NCBI RefSeq assembly: GCF_014764365.1
Contig: NZ_CP061718.1
Span: forward strand, 496,001-560,000
Origin: Roseococcus microcysteis
Lineage (GTDB): Bacteria > Pseudomonadota > Alphaproteobacteria > Acetobacterales > Acetobacteraceae
Reading direction: 5' to 3'
DNA length: 64,000 bases
Made by a program: the position numbers and the translations under genes. Below are positions 14,592-24,255 of this stretch, in pieces (the first letter of the stretch is position 1; each line of letters opens with the position of its first letter). A model generated the notes under the pieces. That model saw only the letters and a program-made list of their open reading frames with translations, was not told where the DNA came from and did no database searches.

Positions 14592-15248
14592 ATGCTGACA
14601 ATCGAGCAGATCCGGGAAGGGCTCGCCCAGCCCGGCAAGTCGCAGAAGGGCCTGGCCGCGGCGATGGGCGTCGACAACAGCACCATAAGCCGGCTGCTGG
14701 CGGGCAAGCGGCCAATGCGCGCCCACGAGATTCCGGTGATCCTCGGCTACCTGGAGGCGGGTTCGAGCGTGGCCGGGGGACGCGCGCGCGCAATGCCGGA
14801 GATCGTCCAGATCGGCGGTGACCGATTCGCCATGCTGCCGGTCTACGACGACATGGTCTCTGCGGGCCCGGGGCTCGAGGCCGAGGACGCACCGCCCTCC
14901 TATCGCATTGCGTTCCGGGTGGACTGGCTGCGCCGCGCGGCGCGCGGGAACATCGGCGATCTGGTGGTGCTGACGGTCGACGGCGACTCGATGGAGCCGA
15001 CGTTGCGCCAAGGCGATTCGGTGCTGGTCGACATGGGCCAGCAGCGGCCGGGCCAGAAGGACGGGATCTATGTGATCCGCACCGATGGCGGTCTGCAGGT
15101 AAAGCGGGTCGCGGTGAACCCGACCAACGGGCGGATCAGCGTGATCTCGGACAACAAGGACCTGTATCCGACCTTCAGCGACATCCAGCCGGACGCGATC
15201 CACGTCATCGGGCGGGTGATCTGGCTCGGGCGCCAGGTCGGGATGTGA
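14592..15248 (+). CDS. CI-like repressor with S24 (LexA-type) peptidase domain
   Basis: A 218-aa repressor. The N-terminal HTH (QKGLAAAMGVDNSTISRLLA) binds operators. The C-terminal S24 domain carries the catalytic serine in GDSMEPTL (Ser133) and a lysine near residue 171 (QVKRVAV), the Ser-Lys dyad of LexA/CI/UmuD autoproteolysis. Self-cleavage promoted by RecA after DNA damage would lift repression, a family property that predicts SOS-inducible excision. The ATG at 14592 is where HTH similarity begins; upstream sequence is the operator region. It is transcribed away from the early operon. Confidence 0.85.
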   Translation: MLTIEQIREGLAQPGKSQKGLAAAMGVDNSTISRLLAGKRPMRAHEIPVILGYLEAGSSVAGGRARAMPEIVQIGGDRFAMLPVYDDMVSAGPGLEAEDAPPSYRIAFRVDWLRRAARGNIGDLVVLTVDGDSMEPTLRQGDSVLVDMGQQRPGQKDGIYVIRTDGGLQVKRVAVNPTNGRISVISDNKDLYPTFSDIQPDAIHVIGRVIWLGRQVGM

Positions 15249-15312
15249 GGGCTGCGCGCCCGCTGCAATCAGTGCATTGCACGGGCGGTCGCTCATCTGG
15301 CAGCAGCGGGGC

Positions 15313-15522
15313 ATGGTCCGCCTCGCCGCCCAGCCCCTCAATCAGCATCTCCCGCCCCACCTCCGCGAGGTGTGCGACCTTCTCGCCCGCGGCCTGCTGC
15401 GGCTGCGCAGCCGCGCTGCCGAGCAAGCAGCGCGCGACGCCGCGGACAGCGGAGAGCGGCCGCTACACTTCACGGCCACGCAGCGCCTGCATGCGAACCG
15501 GACCACCCGGAGAGACGCATGA
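15313..15522 (+). CDS. small protein of the DUF2924/recombinase cassette
   Basis: A 69-aa protein whose core (LPPHLREVCDLLARGLLRLR) and ending (FTATQRLHANRTTRRDA) match a small unnamed protein commonly found just upstream of DUF2924 genes in alphaproteobacteria. Its stop overlaps the DUF2924 start (ATGA). I start at ATG 15313; a TTG at 15277 is also in frame. It is the first gene of a four-gene coupled cassette. The preceding spacer (15249-15312) contains the inverted repeat TGCAAT...ATTGCA (about 15263-15280). Function unknown. Confidence 0.6.
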   Translation: MVRLAAQPLNQHLPPHLREVCDLLARGLLRLRSRAAEQAARDAADSGERPLHFTATQRLHANRTTRRDA

Positions 15523-16028
15523 CGCGCACCACGAAGCCCAAGCCCACCCCCCGGCCGGCGTTCACCGCCCCCGCCATCCCGCCCGCCGACGTGCTCGGCC
15601 GACTCGCCGCCCTGAAGAGCGCCGCCACGCCGGTGCTGAAGCAGCAATGGCGGGACCTCTTCGGCACGGAACCGCCGCCCTACAACCGGCGCTTCCTGGA
15701 AAGCCGCCTCGCTTACCGGGTCCAGGAACTCGCCTATGGCGGCCTGAAGCCCGAGACGCTGGCCCGGCTTGAGGCGCTGGGCCAGCAGTTCGACGGCGGG
15801 AAGGTCACCGTCCGCCGCATGCGCGGCGACGACAAGCCGATCGCCGGCACCCAGCTGATCCGGGAGTACCAGGGCGTCGAGCACGTCGTCACCGTGACCC
15901 GCGCTGGCTACGAGTATGGGGGCCAGCCCTACCAGTCGCTCTCCGCCATCGCCCGCGCCATCACCGGCACGCGGTGGAACGGGCGCGTGTTCTTCGGGCT
16001 GCGCCCGAGCCGGAGTGCTGCGGCATGA
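15519..16028 (+). CDS. DUF2924 domain protein
   Basis: A 169-aa protein typical of DUF2924: LKSAATPVLKQQWRDLFG, RRFLESRLAYRVQELAYGG and, near the end, YEYGGQPYQSLSAIARAITG followed by WNGRVFFGL. DUF2924 genes almost always precede a large serine recombinase in alphaproteobacterial elements, as here, which suggests an accessory or directionality role in recombination; that is inference. Both flanking junctions are 4-nt ATGA overlaps. Confidence 0.85.
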   Translation: MTRTTKPKPTPRPAFTAPAIPPADVLGRLAALKSAATPVLKQQWRDLFGTEPPPYNRRFLESRLAYRVQELAYGGLKPETLARLEALGQQFDGGKVTVRRMRGDDKPIAGTQLIREYQGVEHVVTVTRAGYEYGGQPYQSLSAIARAITGTRWNGRVFFGLRPSRSAAA

Positions 16029-17376
16029 AGCGCGACGCGAAGCCGGCCGGCGCGATGCCGGCGACCGTGCGCAAGCTGCGCTGCGCGGTCTACACCCGGA
16101 AGTCGAGCGAGGAAGGCCTCGACATGGAGTTCAACCCCTCGACGCGCAGCGCGAGGCCTGCGAGGCCTTCATCGCCAGCCAGCGTGCGGAGGGCTGGGTG
16201 CTGGTGCGCGACCGCTACGACGACGGCGGCATCTCCGGCGGCACCCTGGAGCGCCCAGCCCTGAAGCGGCTGGTCGCGGACATCCAGGAGGGGCTGGTCG
16301 ACGTGGTGGTGGTCTACAAGATCGACCGCCTCTCCCGCTCGTTGGTCGACTTCACCAAGCTGGTCGAGGTGTTCGATGCGAACAGCGTGACCTTTGTGTC
16401 GGTCACCCAGTCCTTCAACACCACCACCAGCATGGGGCGGCTGACGCTGAACATTTTGCTCAGCTTCGCGCAGTTCGAGCGTGAGGTCATCGGCGAGCGA
16501 ATCCGCGACAAGGTGGCGGCGTCGCGCAAGCGGGGCATGTGGATGGGAGGCTACGTGCCGCTCGGCTACGACGTGCGCGACCGGAAGCTCGTGGTGAACG
16601 ACGCCGAGGCGGCGCTGGTGCGGCGGATCTTTCAGGGCTTCGTGGAGACGGAGTCCTGCACCAAGCTGGTGCAGATCCTGCGCGGCGAGGGCGCCACCAC
16701 GAAGCGGGGTCGCCCGCTGACGAAGAGCGACGTCTACCGCATCCTCAGCAACCGCGTGTACCTCGGCGAGGCGGTGCACAAGGGCACGGCCTATCCCGGC
16801 GAGCACGACGCCATCGTCGCGCAGGCGCAGTGGGACGCGGTGCACGCCGTGCTTCAGGTCAGCCCGCGGGTGCGGGTCAACCGAACGCGGAATACCACCG
16901 CGCCGCTGCTGCGCGGGTTGATCTTCGACAGCGAGGGGCGCGCCATGTCGCCGAGCCATAGCCGCGGCCGGGGCGGGCAGATGTACCGCTACTATGTCAG
17001 CCAAGCCGTGCTGAAGGGCGGCGCGACGGAGCGGCCGGCGATCGCACGCCTCCCGGCCGGGGAGATCGAGGCCGCGGTGGTCGCCCAGGTTCGCGCGCTG
17101 CTGCGGCAGCCCGAGATGGCGGTCGGCACCTGGCGGGCGGCACGCGCAACGGTGACGGATGTGTCGGAGCAGGAGGTGGTGCTGGCGCTGGAGCGGATCG
17201 AGCCGCTGTGGAACGAGCTATTCCCTGCGGAACGGGCGCGCATCGTTCGGCTGTTGGTGGACCGGGTCGACGTCCGGGCCGAAGGCGCCGCGGTGCGGCT
17301 CCCACTAGACGGGCTCGGCAGCCTGGTCCGTGACCTCGCCGCGCGAGAGCCCGAGGCCGGGAGGGCTGCGGCATGA
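16025..17376 (+). pseudogene. large serine recombinase, one-base frame break
   Basis: The protein starts at ATG 16025 and carries the resolvase domain, with the catalytic serine in YTRKSS (about residue 27). It then leaves frame at a C4 tract (16135-16138) after MEFNP and continues in the next frame as LDAQREACEAFIASQ. Adding one C gives a single 450-aa protein with a resolvase domain (GISGGTLERPALKRL, YKIDRLSRSL, LLSFAQFEREVIGERI), a recombinase domain (GGYVPLGYDV) and a C-terminal helical region. It would be the element's integrase/excisionase. The break falls in a highly conserved site, so either the gene is dead or the assembly is short by one base. It overlaps both neighbours by ATGA. 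Confidence 0.8.
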
Positions 17377-17750
17377 GTGAGGAGGCGCAGACCCTCACAG
17401 TGGTCATCCCGCTCCGGGTGAAGCCGCTCGGCGGGCGGAAGGCGATGGTCACGCCCGGCGTGCTGGCGCTGGAGCGTCGGCAGGACATCACGCTGATTAA
17501 GGCGGTCGCACGCGCCTTCCGGTGGCGGCGGATGCTGGAATCCGGCCAGTTCGCCACGATCAAGGACTTGGCAGCGGCCGAGAAGATCAACTCGTCCTAT
17601 GTCTCGCGCGTGCTGCGGCTGACGCTGCTGGCCCCCGACATCGTCGAGGCGATCCTGGATGGGCGGCAGCCTGAGGGGACGACGCTGCCGGCGCTGATGG
17701 AGTCGTTCCCGGTAGAGTGGCCGTCTCATACCGCCGCGCTGATGAACTGA
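17373..17750 (+). CDS. HTH protein of the recombinase cassette
   Basis: A 125-aa protein. Residues about 50-100 (ATIKDLAAAEKINSSYVSRV, then LRLTLLAPDIVEAILDGRQP) form a ParB/KorB-like helix-turn-helix. The same small protein commonly follows serine recombinases of this type. It is coupled to the recombinase by an ATGA overlap. A DNA-binding regulator or recombination accessory is likely. It is the last gene of the phage-like element before the insertion sequence. Confidence 0.7.
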   Translation: MSEEAQTLTVVIPLRVKPLGGRKAMVTPGVLALERRQDITLIKAVARAFRWRRMLESGQFATIKDLAAAEKINSSYVSRVLRLTLLAPDIVEAILDGRQPEGTTLPALMESFPVEWPSHTAALMN

Positions 17751-17755
17751 CTCGG

Positions 17756-18936
17756 CTGTGACCCCACGGCGGCGCCGGTCGTGATTCCCTCTGGGCGGGT
17801 GGACACGGAGGGGCCGATGGGAGGGGCGCTGGCGATCCGGACGGACGTGGTGAGCGCGGCCCGGCTGCGGCGGCTGGCACGCCGGGAACGGAACCCACGC
17901 ACGGCGTCGCGGATGCTGGCGATCGCGGGCGCGCTGGAGGGTATGAGCCGAGCCGAGGCGGCGCGCCTGGCGGGGATCGAGCGGCAGGCGCTGCGCGACG
18001 CAGTGATCCGCTACAACGCCGAGGGCCTGGACGGACTGCGCGACCGGCCGAAACCGGGCCGAACCCCGACGCTGACCGAGGCGGAGCAGGCACTGCTGCT
18101 GGACGCTGTCTTCCGCGGCCCGGATCGCGCTGAGGACGGCGGCACCGACTGGACCCTGCCGATGCTCTGCCGCTGGATCGAGCGCCGCTTCGACAAGCGG
18201 TTGCACCCGGCCAGCCTGTCGCGGGTCCTGCGCCGCCTGGACCTGTCGCGGCAGAAGACCCGGTCGCTACACCCGATGGCTGACGAGAAAGCCAAGGCTG
18301 CGTTCGCAAAAAGGGGCTCCGCGACGCGCTGACGGCGGCGTCCAAGGCGAACCCGGGCAAGCGGATCGAACTCTGGTTCATGGACGAAGCCCGCGTCGGC
18401 CAGAAGGGTCGGACAGGGTTCCGCTGGTGGGTGCGCGGCGAGCGCCCGCGCGGGCTGTGCGACCGGCGCTTCGAATGGGCCTATCTGTTCGGCGCCGTGC
18501 GCCCGGCCACCGGCGGCGACTTCGCTCTCGTGCTGCCGGAAGTGTCCACCGGCGCGATGCAGACCTTCCTCGGCCACTTCGCGGCCACGCTGGCCGAGGA
18601 CACCCATGCCGTCCTCGTGCTGGACAGGGCGGGATGGCACGGATCCCGGAGCCTGGTCGTGCCGCCGAGCATCACGCTCGTGCCGCTGCCGCCCTACGCG
18701 CCCGAGCTGAACCCGGTCGAGCGTGTCTGGCTGTTCCTGCGTGAACGCTTCCTCTCGCACAGGCTGCTCGATGGCTACGACGACATCGTCAGCGCCTGCT
18801 GCGAAGCGTGGAACGCGCTGACGCCAGAGCGCCTCCAATCCCTCTGCGCGTTCCCCTGGCTCGCGAAGGTCAGTTCATAGGCTCGGCGGTATCAGCTCTC
18901 TTTGGGCTGTTCGCGCCCAGGCAGCGACCGTTACAG
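17756..18936 (+). mobile_element. IS630-family insertion sequence
   Basis: A single-transposase element between the recombinase cassette and the defence island. The ends are not firmly resolved. CTGTGACC at 17756-17763 and GTTACAG near 18930-18936 are weakly inverted and may be the terminal repeats, but no clean TA target duplication is visible. The remainder up to 19073 shows a CCGGCT/AGCCGG hairpin near 18977-18996 and no gene. Confidence 0.6.
17817..18880 (+). CDS. IS630 transposase, two-frame (-1 shift)
   Basis: The first frame (to 18332) encodes the N-terminal HTH pair (SRAEAARLAGIERQALRDAV, RLHPASLSRVLRRL). The second (18311-18880) encodes the DDE domain with MDEARVGQ, LDRAGWHGS and the LPPYAPELNPVERVW motif ending in the catalytic Glu. 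The frames join by a -1 step at the A5G run 18308-18313 (KAAFAK to KKGLRDALT), giving a 354-aa protein. Programmed -1 slippage on A-runs is known for IS630-like and other elements, but a missing A in the assembly would give the same picture. I start at ATG 17817, which follows GGAGG. Confidence 0.75.
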
Positions 18937-19073
18937 GGATACTCGGCGCCCATAAGCGATTGATGATCCGTAATCAGCCGGCTAGTCTGAGAGCCGGTTC
19001 GGCGAATTTTGAGTGACAGGTATCTGGCGCTGAATTCTGCGTCAGATTTCGGCGCGGAGCGAGGGAGTTTCGG

Positions 19074-22000
19074 GTGAAGGCCTTTGATCTCGACCGGAGC
19101 TTGATTGAAAAATACTCCAGCTTTTCGAGATCTTTCAGCAAGATACGCGCGGGTGATTTGCGCGAATCAATCGATCGGCAGTACGATAGTGGATATTTCT
19201 GGCCAGATTCACTTTTGTCGATCAACCCGCAGTACGAGCCTGGCCCAACAGCAGACGCTCTGGCGACTTCCGGCGATCTGGATCCGCTAACCGCTCGCGT
19301 ATTTCGCGTCAAAGGAGACACGATCCGCTTTCACGCGCATCAAGCTCAGGCCCTCGCTAAAGCGCGCGCCCACCAGAGCTTCGTGGTCACGACTGGGACA
19401 GGATCCGGAAAGTCACTCTGCTTTTTCGTCCCTATCATCGACGCTGCGATTCGGGCAAGAAAAAAACGGAGTGAACGGCGGACGAGGGCAATAATCGTCT
19501 ACCCCATGAACGCCCTCGCAAATAGCCAGCTCAAGGAGATCGAAAAATTTATTGCGCAAGCAGATCTTCCTGAGCAACTTCGGCCATCTGTAAAGCGATA
19601 TACGGGCCAGGAAAAGCAGGCAGAGCGCCAAGCCATCGCGGATAATCCGCCGGATATTCTTCTCTCAAATTACATGATGCTTGAGCTCTTGCTCACTCGG
19701 CAGGATGAGCTCGACAAGAGGGTGATCGCGAACGCCGGTGGCGTCGAGTTCATCGTCCTCGATGAACTGCACACCTACCGCGGGCGCCAGGGCGCGGACG
19801 TCGCGGTGCTCGTACGGCGGCTGCGTGACCGGTGCGCCGGAGACAGGCACCCATTATGCATTGGAACGTCTGCGACGATGGTTAGCGAGGGATCCGACGC
19901 GTCGCGCGCGGGCAGCGTCGCGGAGGTCGCCTCAAGGCTCTTCGGCGTCGCGATTGGTCCTGAGTCCGTCATCGACGAAAGCCTTCGCCGCGCGACCGAC
20001 GATGGGCTCTCCCTCGCCGACGTACGGCCGCTTCTGCGTGGCGCAGTTGAGGCCCGACTGCCAGATCACCTTCCGGACACGGAGCTACGCCGCCATCCAC
20101 TCGCGGTCTGGGCCGAGTTGGCGCTTGGTCTTGACGACGGCCAGGTTCTGCGGCGCAGGAGGCCCTTGCCGTTCGGCGACGCGGCGCAGGCGCTCGCGGA
20201 CGAAACTGGACTGTCTAAAGAGGAATGCGCTGCCAAGCTCGAAGCCTTTCTGACAAAGGCGAGTCTGCCGGAGGATGCCCGAGGCGGATCAGGTGAGCGC
20301 GCGTTTCTTGCCTTTAAGCTCCACCGCTTTATCGCTGGGTCTGGCGAGGTCTACACGACTCTCCGGCCCGCGCCGCGGAGCGTCTCGCTGGAGGGGCAGG
20401 TAAGGGATCCGGGCGACCCCGAGGCGAGACTCTATCCCACGCGTTTCTGCCGCTCGTGCGGGCAAGAGTACCACGTGGTGACGCTGTCGGAGGTCGAGGG
20501 GCAACAGGTATTCTTGCGGCGCGACATCGACGATACGCCGCTCACCGCCCAGGAGGACGACAATGTGGCGGGCTACCTGACGCCGGTCGGAGACGGCGAC
20601 GAAGACTACGAATTCACTGGCGAGATCGATAGCTTCCCCGAGGATTGGCTGGAAGAGCAGGGGGAGACGGTCCGCCTCAGGCCAAACAGGAAGAAGCAGG
20701 CTCCTGTTAGGGTGCACGTAGCGGCCGACGGCTCTATCCGACCGGACGGCAATCCATTCTGGTTCCTTCCAGGCAAATTCGGCTTCTGTCCATGCTGCCG
20801 TGAGATCCCGGCATCCCGATCGAGCGAGCGGATCAAGCTCGCGGGCCTCTCAGCCGAGGGACGAAGCTCCGCCACAACCTTGATTGTCGCAAGCGCACTC
20901 GAGTGGCTGAACCGCCGGGACAGCGCCGTTCCTGCCGATAAGCGCAAGCTGCTCGGATTCACCGACAACCGGCAGGACGCAGCGCTACAGGCTGGTCACT
21001 TCAACGACTTCCTCTTCGTCAGCTTGTTGCGTGGTGCGATCCTAAGGGCTGTCCTCGCCGGAGGCCCGGAAGGACTCTCCGATGACGAGTTCGGCCTCCG
21101 CGTCAGCCGCGCCCTCGGCTTTACAGCGGACAATGCGGGAACACGCATCCACTGGATGGCCGACGCGAAGGCAAGCGGTATCCAACGGAAAGACGCAGAG
21201 CGGGTCCTCACGAAGATCCTCGCACATCGTGTCTGGACAGACCTGCGTCGCGGCTGGCGCATCACCAACCCGAGCCTTGGCGTACTGAAGCTCGTTCGGG
21301 TCGAGTACGTGGGGCTGGCTGAGCTGTCGGCGGACACAGCGCGGATGGACGCAGCGAGCCCGGTGCTCGGCCGCCTTGAACCGGCGGCCCGGGAAGTCGT
21401 TTTGCGCCAGGTCCTCGACCTCATGCTAGAAGGACTCGCGGTCGACACCGAGGCGCTCGATCTCACGGTACTCGACGCCGTTTCGCAGAACTCGCGCTCG
21501 CTCCTCCGCGATCCATGGGCCGTCGATCGCAACGAGGTACTCAGAGGCCAGACCGCATTTATGCTCGACGCGCCGCCGCGCCGGGAGACCGGGCTGCGCG
21601 ACGAGCAGACGTTTCTGCGCGGTGGCGCTCGCTCTCGTCTCGCTCGGCAGATCAACCGTAAATCAATCATCGGCGCGCGCCTGAAAACCGGTGAATACCG
21701 TTCCTTGATGGAGGGCATCCTTGGGGTCCTGAGCGACGAGGGCCTGGTGCGGGAGGTGGGTACTTGGCAGGATCGCCCGGGGTGGCGGATCGTGCCATCT
21801 GCGGTCCGCCTGTTGCCTGGTGAGTCCGCCCTGAGTGGGCAGCCGAGCGGTAACTCCTACTTCCACAGGCTCTACCTGGAGATTGCCGATAGCCTTCGCA
21901 TCGGAGCTACCCCCTACCTCGGTCTCGAGAGCCGCGAACACACAGCTCAGGTCCGGCAAGAGCAGCGCGAGTGGCGCGAGTGGCGCTTTCGGTTCGAAGA

Positions 22001-24251
22001 GGAGGACCGGAAGAGCATCCTTGAGCACGAGGCGGAGATGCGAGCCGCGGCCGAGCCTACGCAATTTCTTCCGGCGCTCTTTTGCTCACCGACAATGGAG
22101 CTCGGTGTCGACATCTCCGCGCTCAACGCAGTCTATCTGCGTAATGTACCCCCGACGCCGGCGAACTACGCGCAGCGCGCTGGCCGCGCCGGCCGCTCAG
22201 GGCAAGCAGCAGCCATCGTCACCTACTGTTCCGCTCAGAGTCCGCACGACCAGTATTTCTTCGCGCGCCGCGACGAGATGGTGGCGGGAGTTGTGCGCCC
22301 GCCTGCGCTCGACCTCGGCAACGAGGCTCTCGTCACGTCCCACCTGCAGGCCGTCTGGCTCGCGGAAGCTGGCCTCGCGCTGGCACCAGACATCCCCGAC
22401 ATTCTGGATCTAGGCACGCGGGGCTTTCCGCTCAAGCCGGAGATATTGGCCCGCGTCTCTGATCCTGACCTGACCCGGCGGGCACAGATCCCGATGCGCC
22501 GGGTTTTCGATCAGGTCATCGCCTCGCTCGGCAGCAGCACGCCAACCTGGCTTGGAGACCCCGAGGCCTTCGTCTCGCGTGCCGCGGCGGAGGCGCCCAG
22601 GGAGTTTGATCGCGCGTTCGATCGATGGCGAGAGCTTTATAGCTCGGCGCGTAGGCAACTCGCGGATGCAAACGTACGCTCCGAGACGGCGGGCCTGTCA
22701 GGTGTCGAGCGGCGCCGGATCAAGGAAGCGCAGGCACAAGCGAATCAGCAGCTCGAAATCTTAGAGCAAGGTCGCGCTACTAACGGCTCGGATTTCTACT
22801 CTTACCGTTACCTGGCAACCGAGGGTTTCTTGCCGGGTTACAATTTCCCTCGCCTGCCGCTTTATGCATACATTCCGGCCGCTGCAGGCCAGGGTGCATT
22901 TATTCAGCGAGCACGATTCCTCGCGATCTCTGAGTTCGGACCACGCAGCCTGATCTATCACGAGGGACGGGCCTACCGCGTTGTAAAGGCGAAGCTGCCG
23001 CCTGAGGCCCGTAGCGCTGAGGGCGACGGTCTCGCGACGAAGGAAGTCTTCGTGTGTCGAGCCTGCGGCGCTTCGCACGACGTCGAGGTCGAACGGTGCC
23101 ATGCCTGCAGAGCTTCGATGGTCGGGGCCATGCCCATCCGCAAGACCTTGCGGATTGACAACGTGGAGACCGCGCCCGCTGACCGCATCACGGCAAATGA
23201 TGAGGAGCGGGTTCGACAGGGCTTCGAGATCCAGACCGTGTTCTCATGGCCGCGTCGCAACGGCCAGGTCGTCGTGACAGAGGGCGTGCTGGAGGCTGAC
23301 GGTGACGCCCTATTGACGCTCCAGTATGCAAATGGCGCAGAGATCAGCCGGCTCAACAAAGGCCTAAAGCGGCGCCGGGACAAAGCCCTGCTCGGGTTCC
23401 ACATCGACCCGCGCACTGGCTACTGGAGCAAGGCTGACGACGAAGACCAGGATCAGAATGACACGCCATCCCCAGAGGAGGTCCGGTCGGTTCGCATCGT
23501 GCCGATCGTCCGCGACCGCAAGAATGCGCTTCTGCTGCGGTTTGCGGATCCGGCCAGGTTCTCGAGGGAGGCAATAGCCACGGTCCAGCACGCCCTGATG
23601 AGGGGCGTCGAGATCGCGTATCAGCTAGAGGAAGGAGAAGTGCTCAGCGAGCCACTCCCTGCGCGAGACGATCGACGCGCCATGCTTGCTTACGAGGTCT
23701 CGGAAGGTGGCGCCGGCGTCCTCAATCGGATCATCTCCGACCGACTAGCGCTCGGCCGCGTGGCCCGCGAGGCTCTGCGCCTGATGCACTATGCTGATGT
23801 CGACTTGGCGGTGCGGACGTGCGACCCAGTCGCTCTCCGCGACACCGCCGAAGATACGTGCGCGCAAGCCTGCTACCGCTGCCTGCTCTCCTACTTCAAC
23901 CAGCCCGACCACGAGCTTATCGATCGCCGAGATGAGGATGCGCAGCGAATTCTGCTCATGATGGCGCGGGGCGAAGTGACCCTGAAGCCGAACGGGCCGG
24001 AGGATGCTGAGGAGGGCTGGGTGGCAGAGTTTGAGCGAGCGAAGCTGCCGGCACCCGATCCGGCAGGCGTGACGTTTGGTGGCTGCGCGCTGCGCTTTGC
24101 CTGGCGGTCGCACTTCGTCGCCGCAGACGTCGCGCCAATCCCGGCTGAAGCTCAGAATGAGGCACAAGCCGCCGGCTGGCTGCTGGTAGAGCTATCGGAC
24201 GATACTGCAGCCGGTGTTCCAGACGCGCTCGCAGCACAGCTAAGGGGCTGA
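19074..24251 (+). CDS. DEAD/DEAH helicase with DUF1998 C-terminus (DruE-like or DrmA-DrmB-like)
   Basis: A 1725-aa protein starting at GTG 19074 after GAGGGAG. Walker A is TGTGSGKS (107-114), Walker B is DELH (230-233), and the second RecA lobe has SPTMELGVDIS and motif VI QRAGRAGRSG (1034-1043). Cysteine clusters occur at CRSCGQEY (about 465) and CRACG...CHAC (about 1328-1345). The DUF1998 signature CAQACYRCLLSYFNQPDHEL starts near 1596. DISARM splits helicase and DUF1998 between DrmA and DrmB, whereas Druantia DruE carries both in one protein of this size. It is the first gene of a five-gene operon, followed after 4 nt by the SNF2 gene. The first 600 bp are noticeably richer in A/T than the rest. 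Its role in defence is inferred from architecture and neighbours. Confidence 0.8.
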   Translation: MKAFDLDRSLIEKYSSFSRSFSKIRAGDLRESIDRQYDSGYFWPDSLLSINPQYEPGPTADALATSGDLDPLTARVFRVKGDTIRFHAHQAQALAKARAHQSFVVTTGTGSGKSLCFFVPIIDAAIRARKKRSERRTRAIIVYPMNALANSQLKEIEKFIAQADLPEQLRPSVKRYTGQEKQAERQAIADNPPDILLSNYMMLELLLTRQDELDKRVIANAGGVEFIVLDELHTYRGRQGADVAVLVRRLRDRCAGDRHPLCIGTSATMVSEGSDASRAGSVAEVASRLFGVAIGPESVIDESLRRATDDGLSLADVRPLLRGAVEARLPDHLPDTELRRHPLAVWAELALGLDDGQVLRRRRPLPFGDAAQALADETGLSKEECAAKLEAFLTKASLPEDARGGSGERAFLAFKLHRFIAGSGEVYTTLRPAPRSVSLEGQVRDPGDPEARLYPTRFCRSCGQEYHVVTLSEVEGQQVFLRRDIDDTPLTAQEDDNVAGYLTPVGDGDEDYEFTGEIDSFPEDWLEEQGETVRLRPNRKKQAPVRVHVAADGSIRPDGNPFWFLPGKFGFCPCCREIPASRSSERIKLAGLSAEGRSSATTLIVASALEWLNRRDSAVPADKRKLLGFTDNRQDAALQAGHFNDFLFVSLLRGAILRAVLAGGPEGLSDDEFGLRVSRALGFTADNAGTRIHWMADAKASGIQRKDAERVLTKILAHRVWTDLRRGWRITNPSLGVLKLVRVEYVGLAELSADTARMDAASPVLGRLEPAAREVVLRQVLDLMLEGLAVDTEALDLTVLDAVSQNSRSLLRDPWAVDRNEVLRGQTAFMLDAPPRRETGLRDEQTFLRGGARSRLARQINRKSIIGARLKTGEYRSLMEGILGVLSDEGLVREVGTWQDRPGWRIVPSAVRLLPGESALSGQPSGNSYFHRLYLEIADSLRIGATPYLGLESREHTAQVRQEQREWREWRFRFEEEDRKSILEHEAEMRAAAEPTQFLPALFCSPTMELGVDISALNAVYLRNVPPTPANYAQRAGRAGRSGQAAAIVTYCSAQSPHDQYFFARRDEMVAGVVRPPALDLGNEALVTSHLQAVWLAEAGLALAPDIPDILDLGTRGFPLKPEILARVSDPDLTRRAQIPMRRVFDQVIASLGSSTPTWLGDPEAFVSRAAAEAPREFDRAFDRWRELYSSARRQLADANVRSETAGLSGVERRRIKEAQAQANQQLEILEQGRATNGSDFYSYRYLATEGFLPGYNFPRLPLYAYIPAAAGQGAFIQRARFLAISEFGPRSLIYHEGRAYRVVKAKLPPEARSAEGDGLATKEVFVCRACGASHDVEVERCHACRASMVGAMPIRKTLRIDNVETAPADRITANDEERVRQGFEIQTVFSWPRRNGQVVVTEGVLEADGDALLTLQYANGAEISRLNKGLKRRRDKALLGFHIDPRTGYWSKADDEDQDQNDTPSPEEVRSVRIVPIVRDRKNALLLRFADPARFSREAIATVQHALMRGVEIAYQLEEGEVLSEPLPARDDRRAMLAYEVSEGGAGVLNRIISDRLALGRVAREALRLMHYADVDLAVRTCDPVALRDTAEDTCAQACYRCLLSYFNQPDHELIDRRDEDAQRILLMMARGEVTLKPNGPEDAEEGWVAEFERAKLPAPDPAGVTFGGCALRFAWRSHFVAADVAPIPAEAQNEAQAAGWLLVELSDDTAAGVPDALAAQLRG

Positions 24252-24255
24252 CTTT

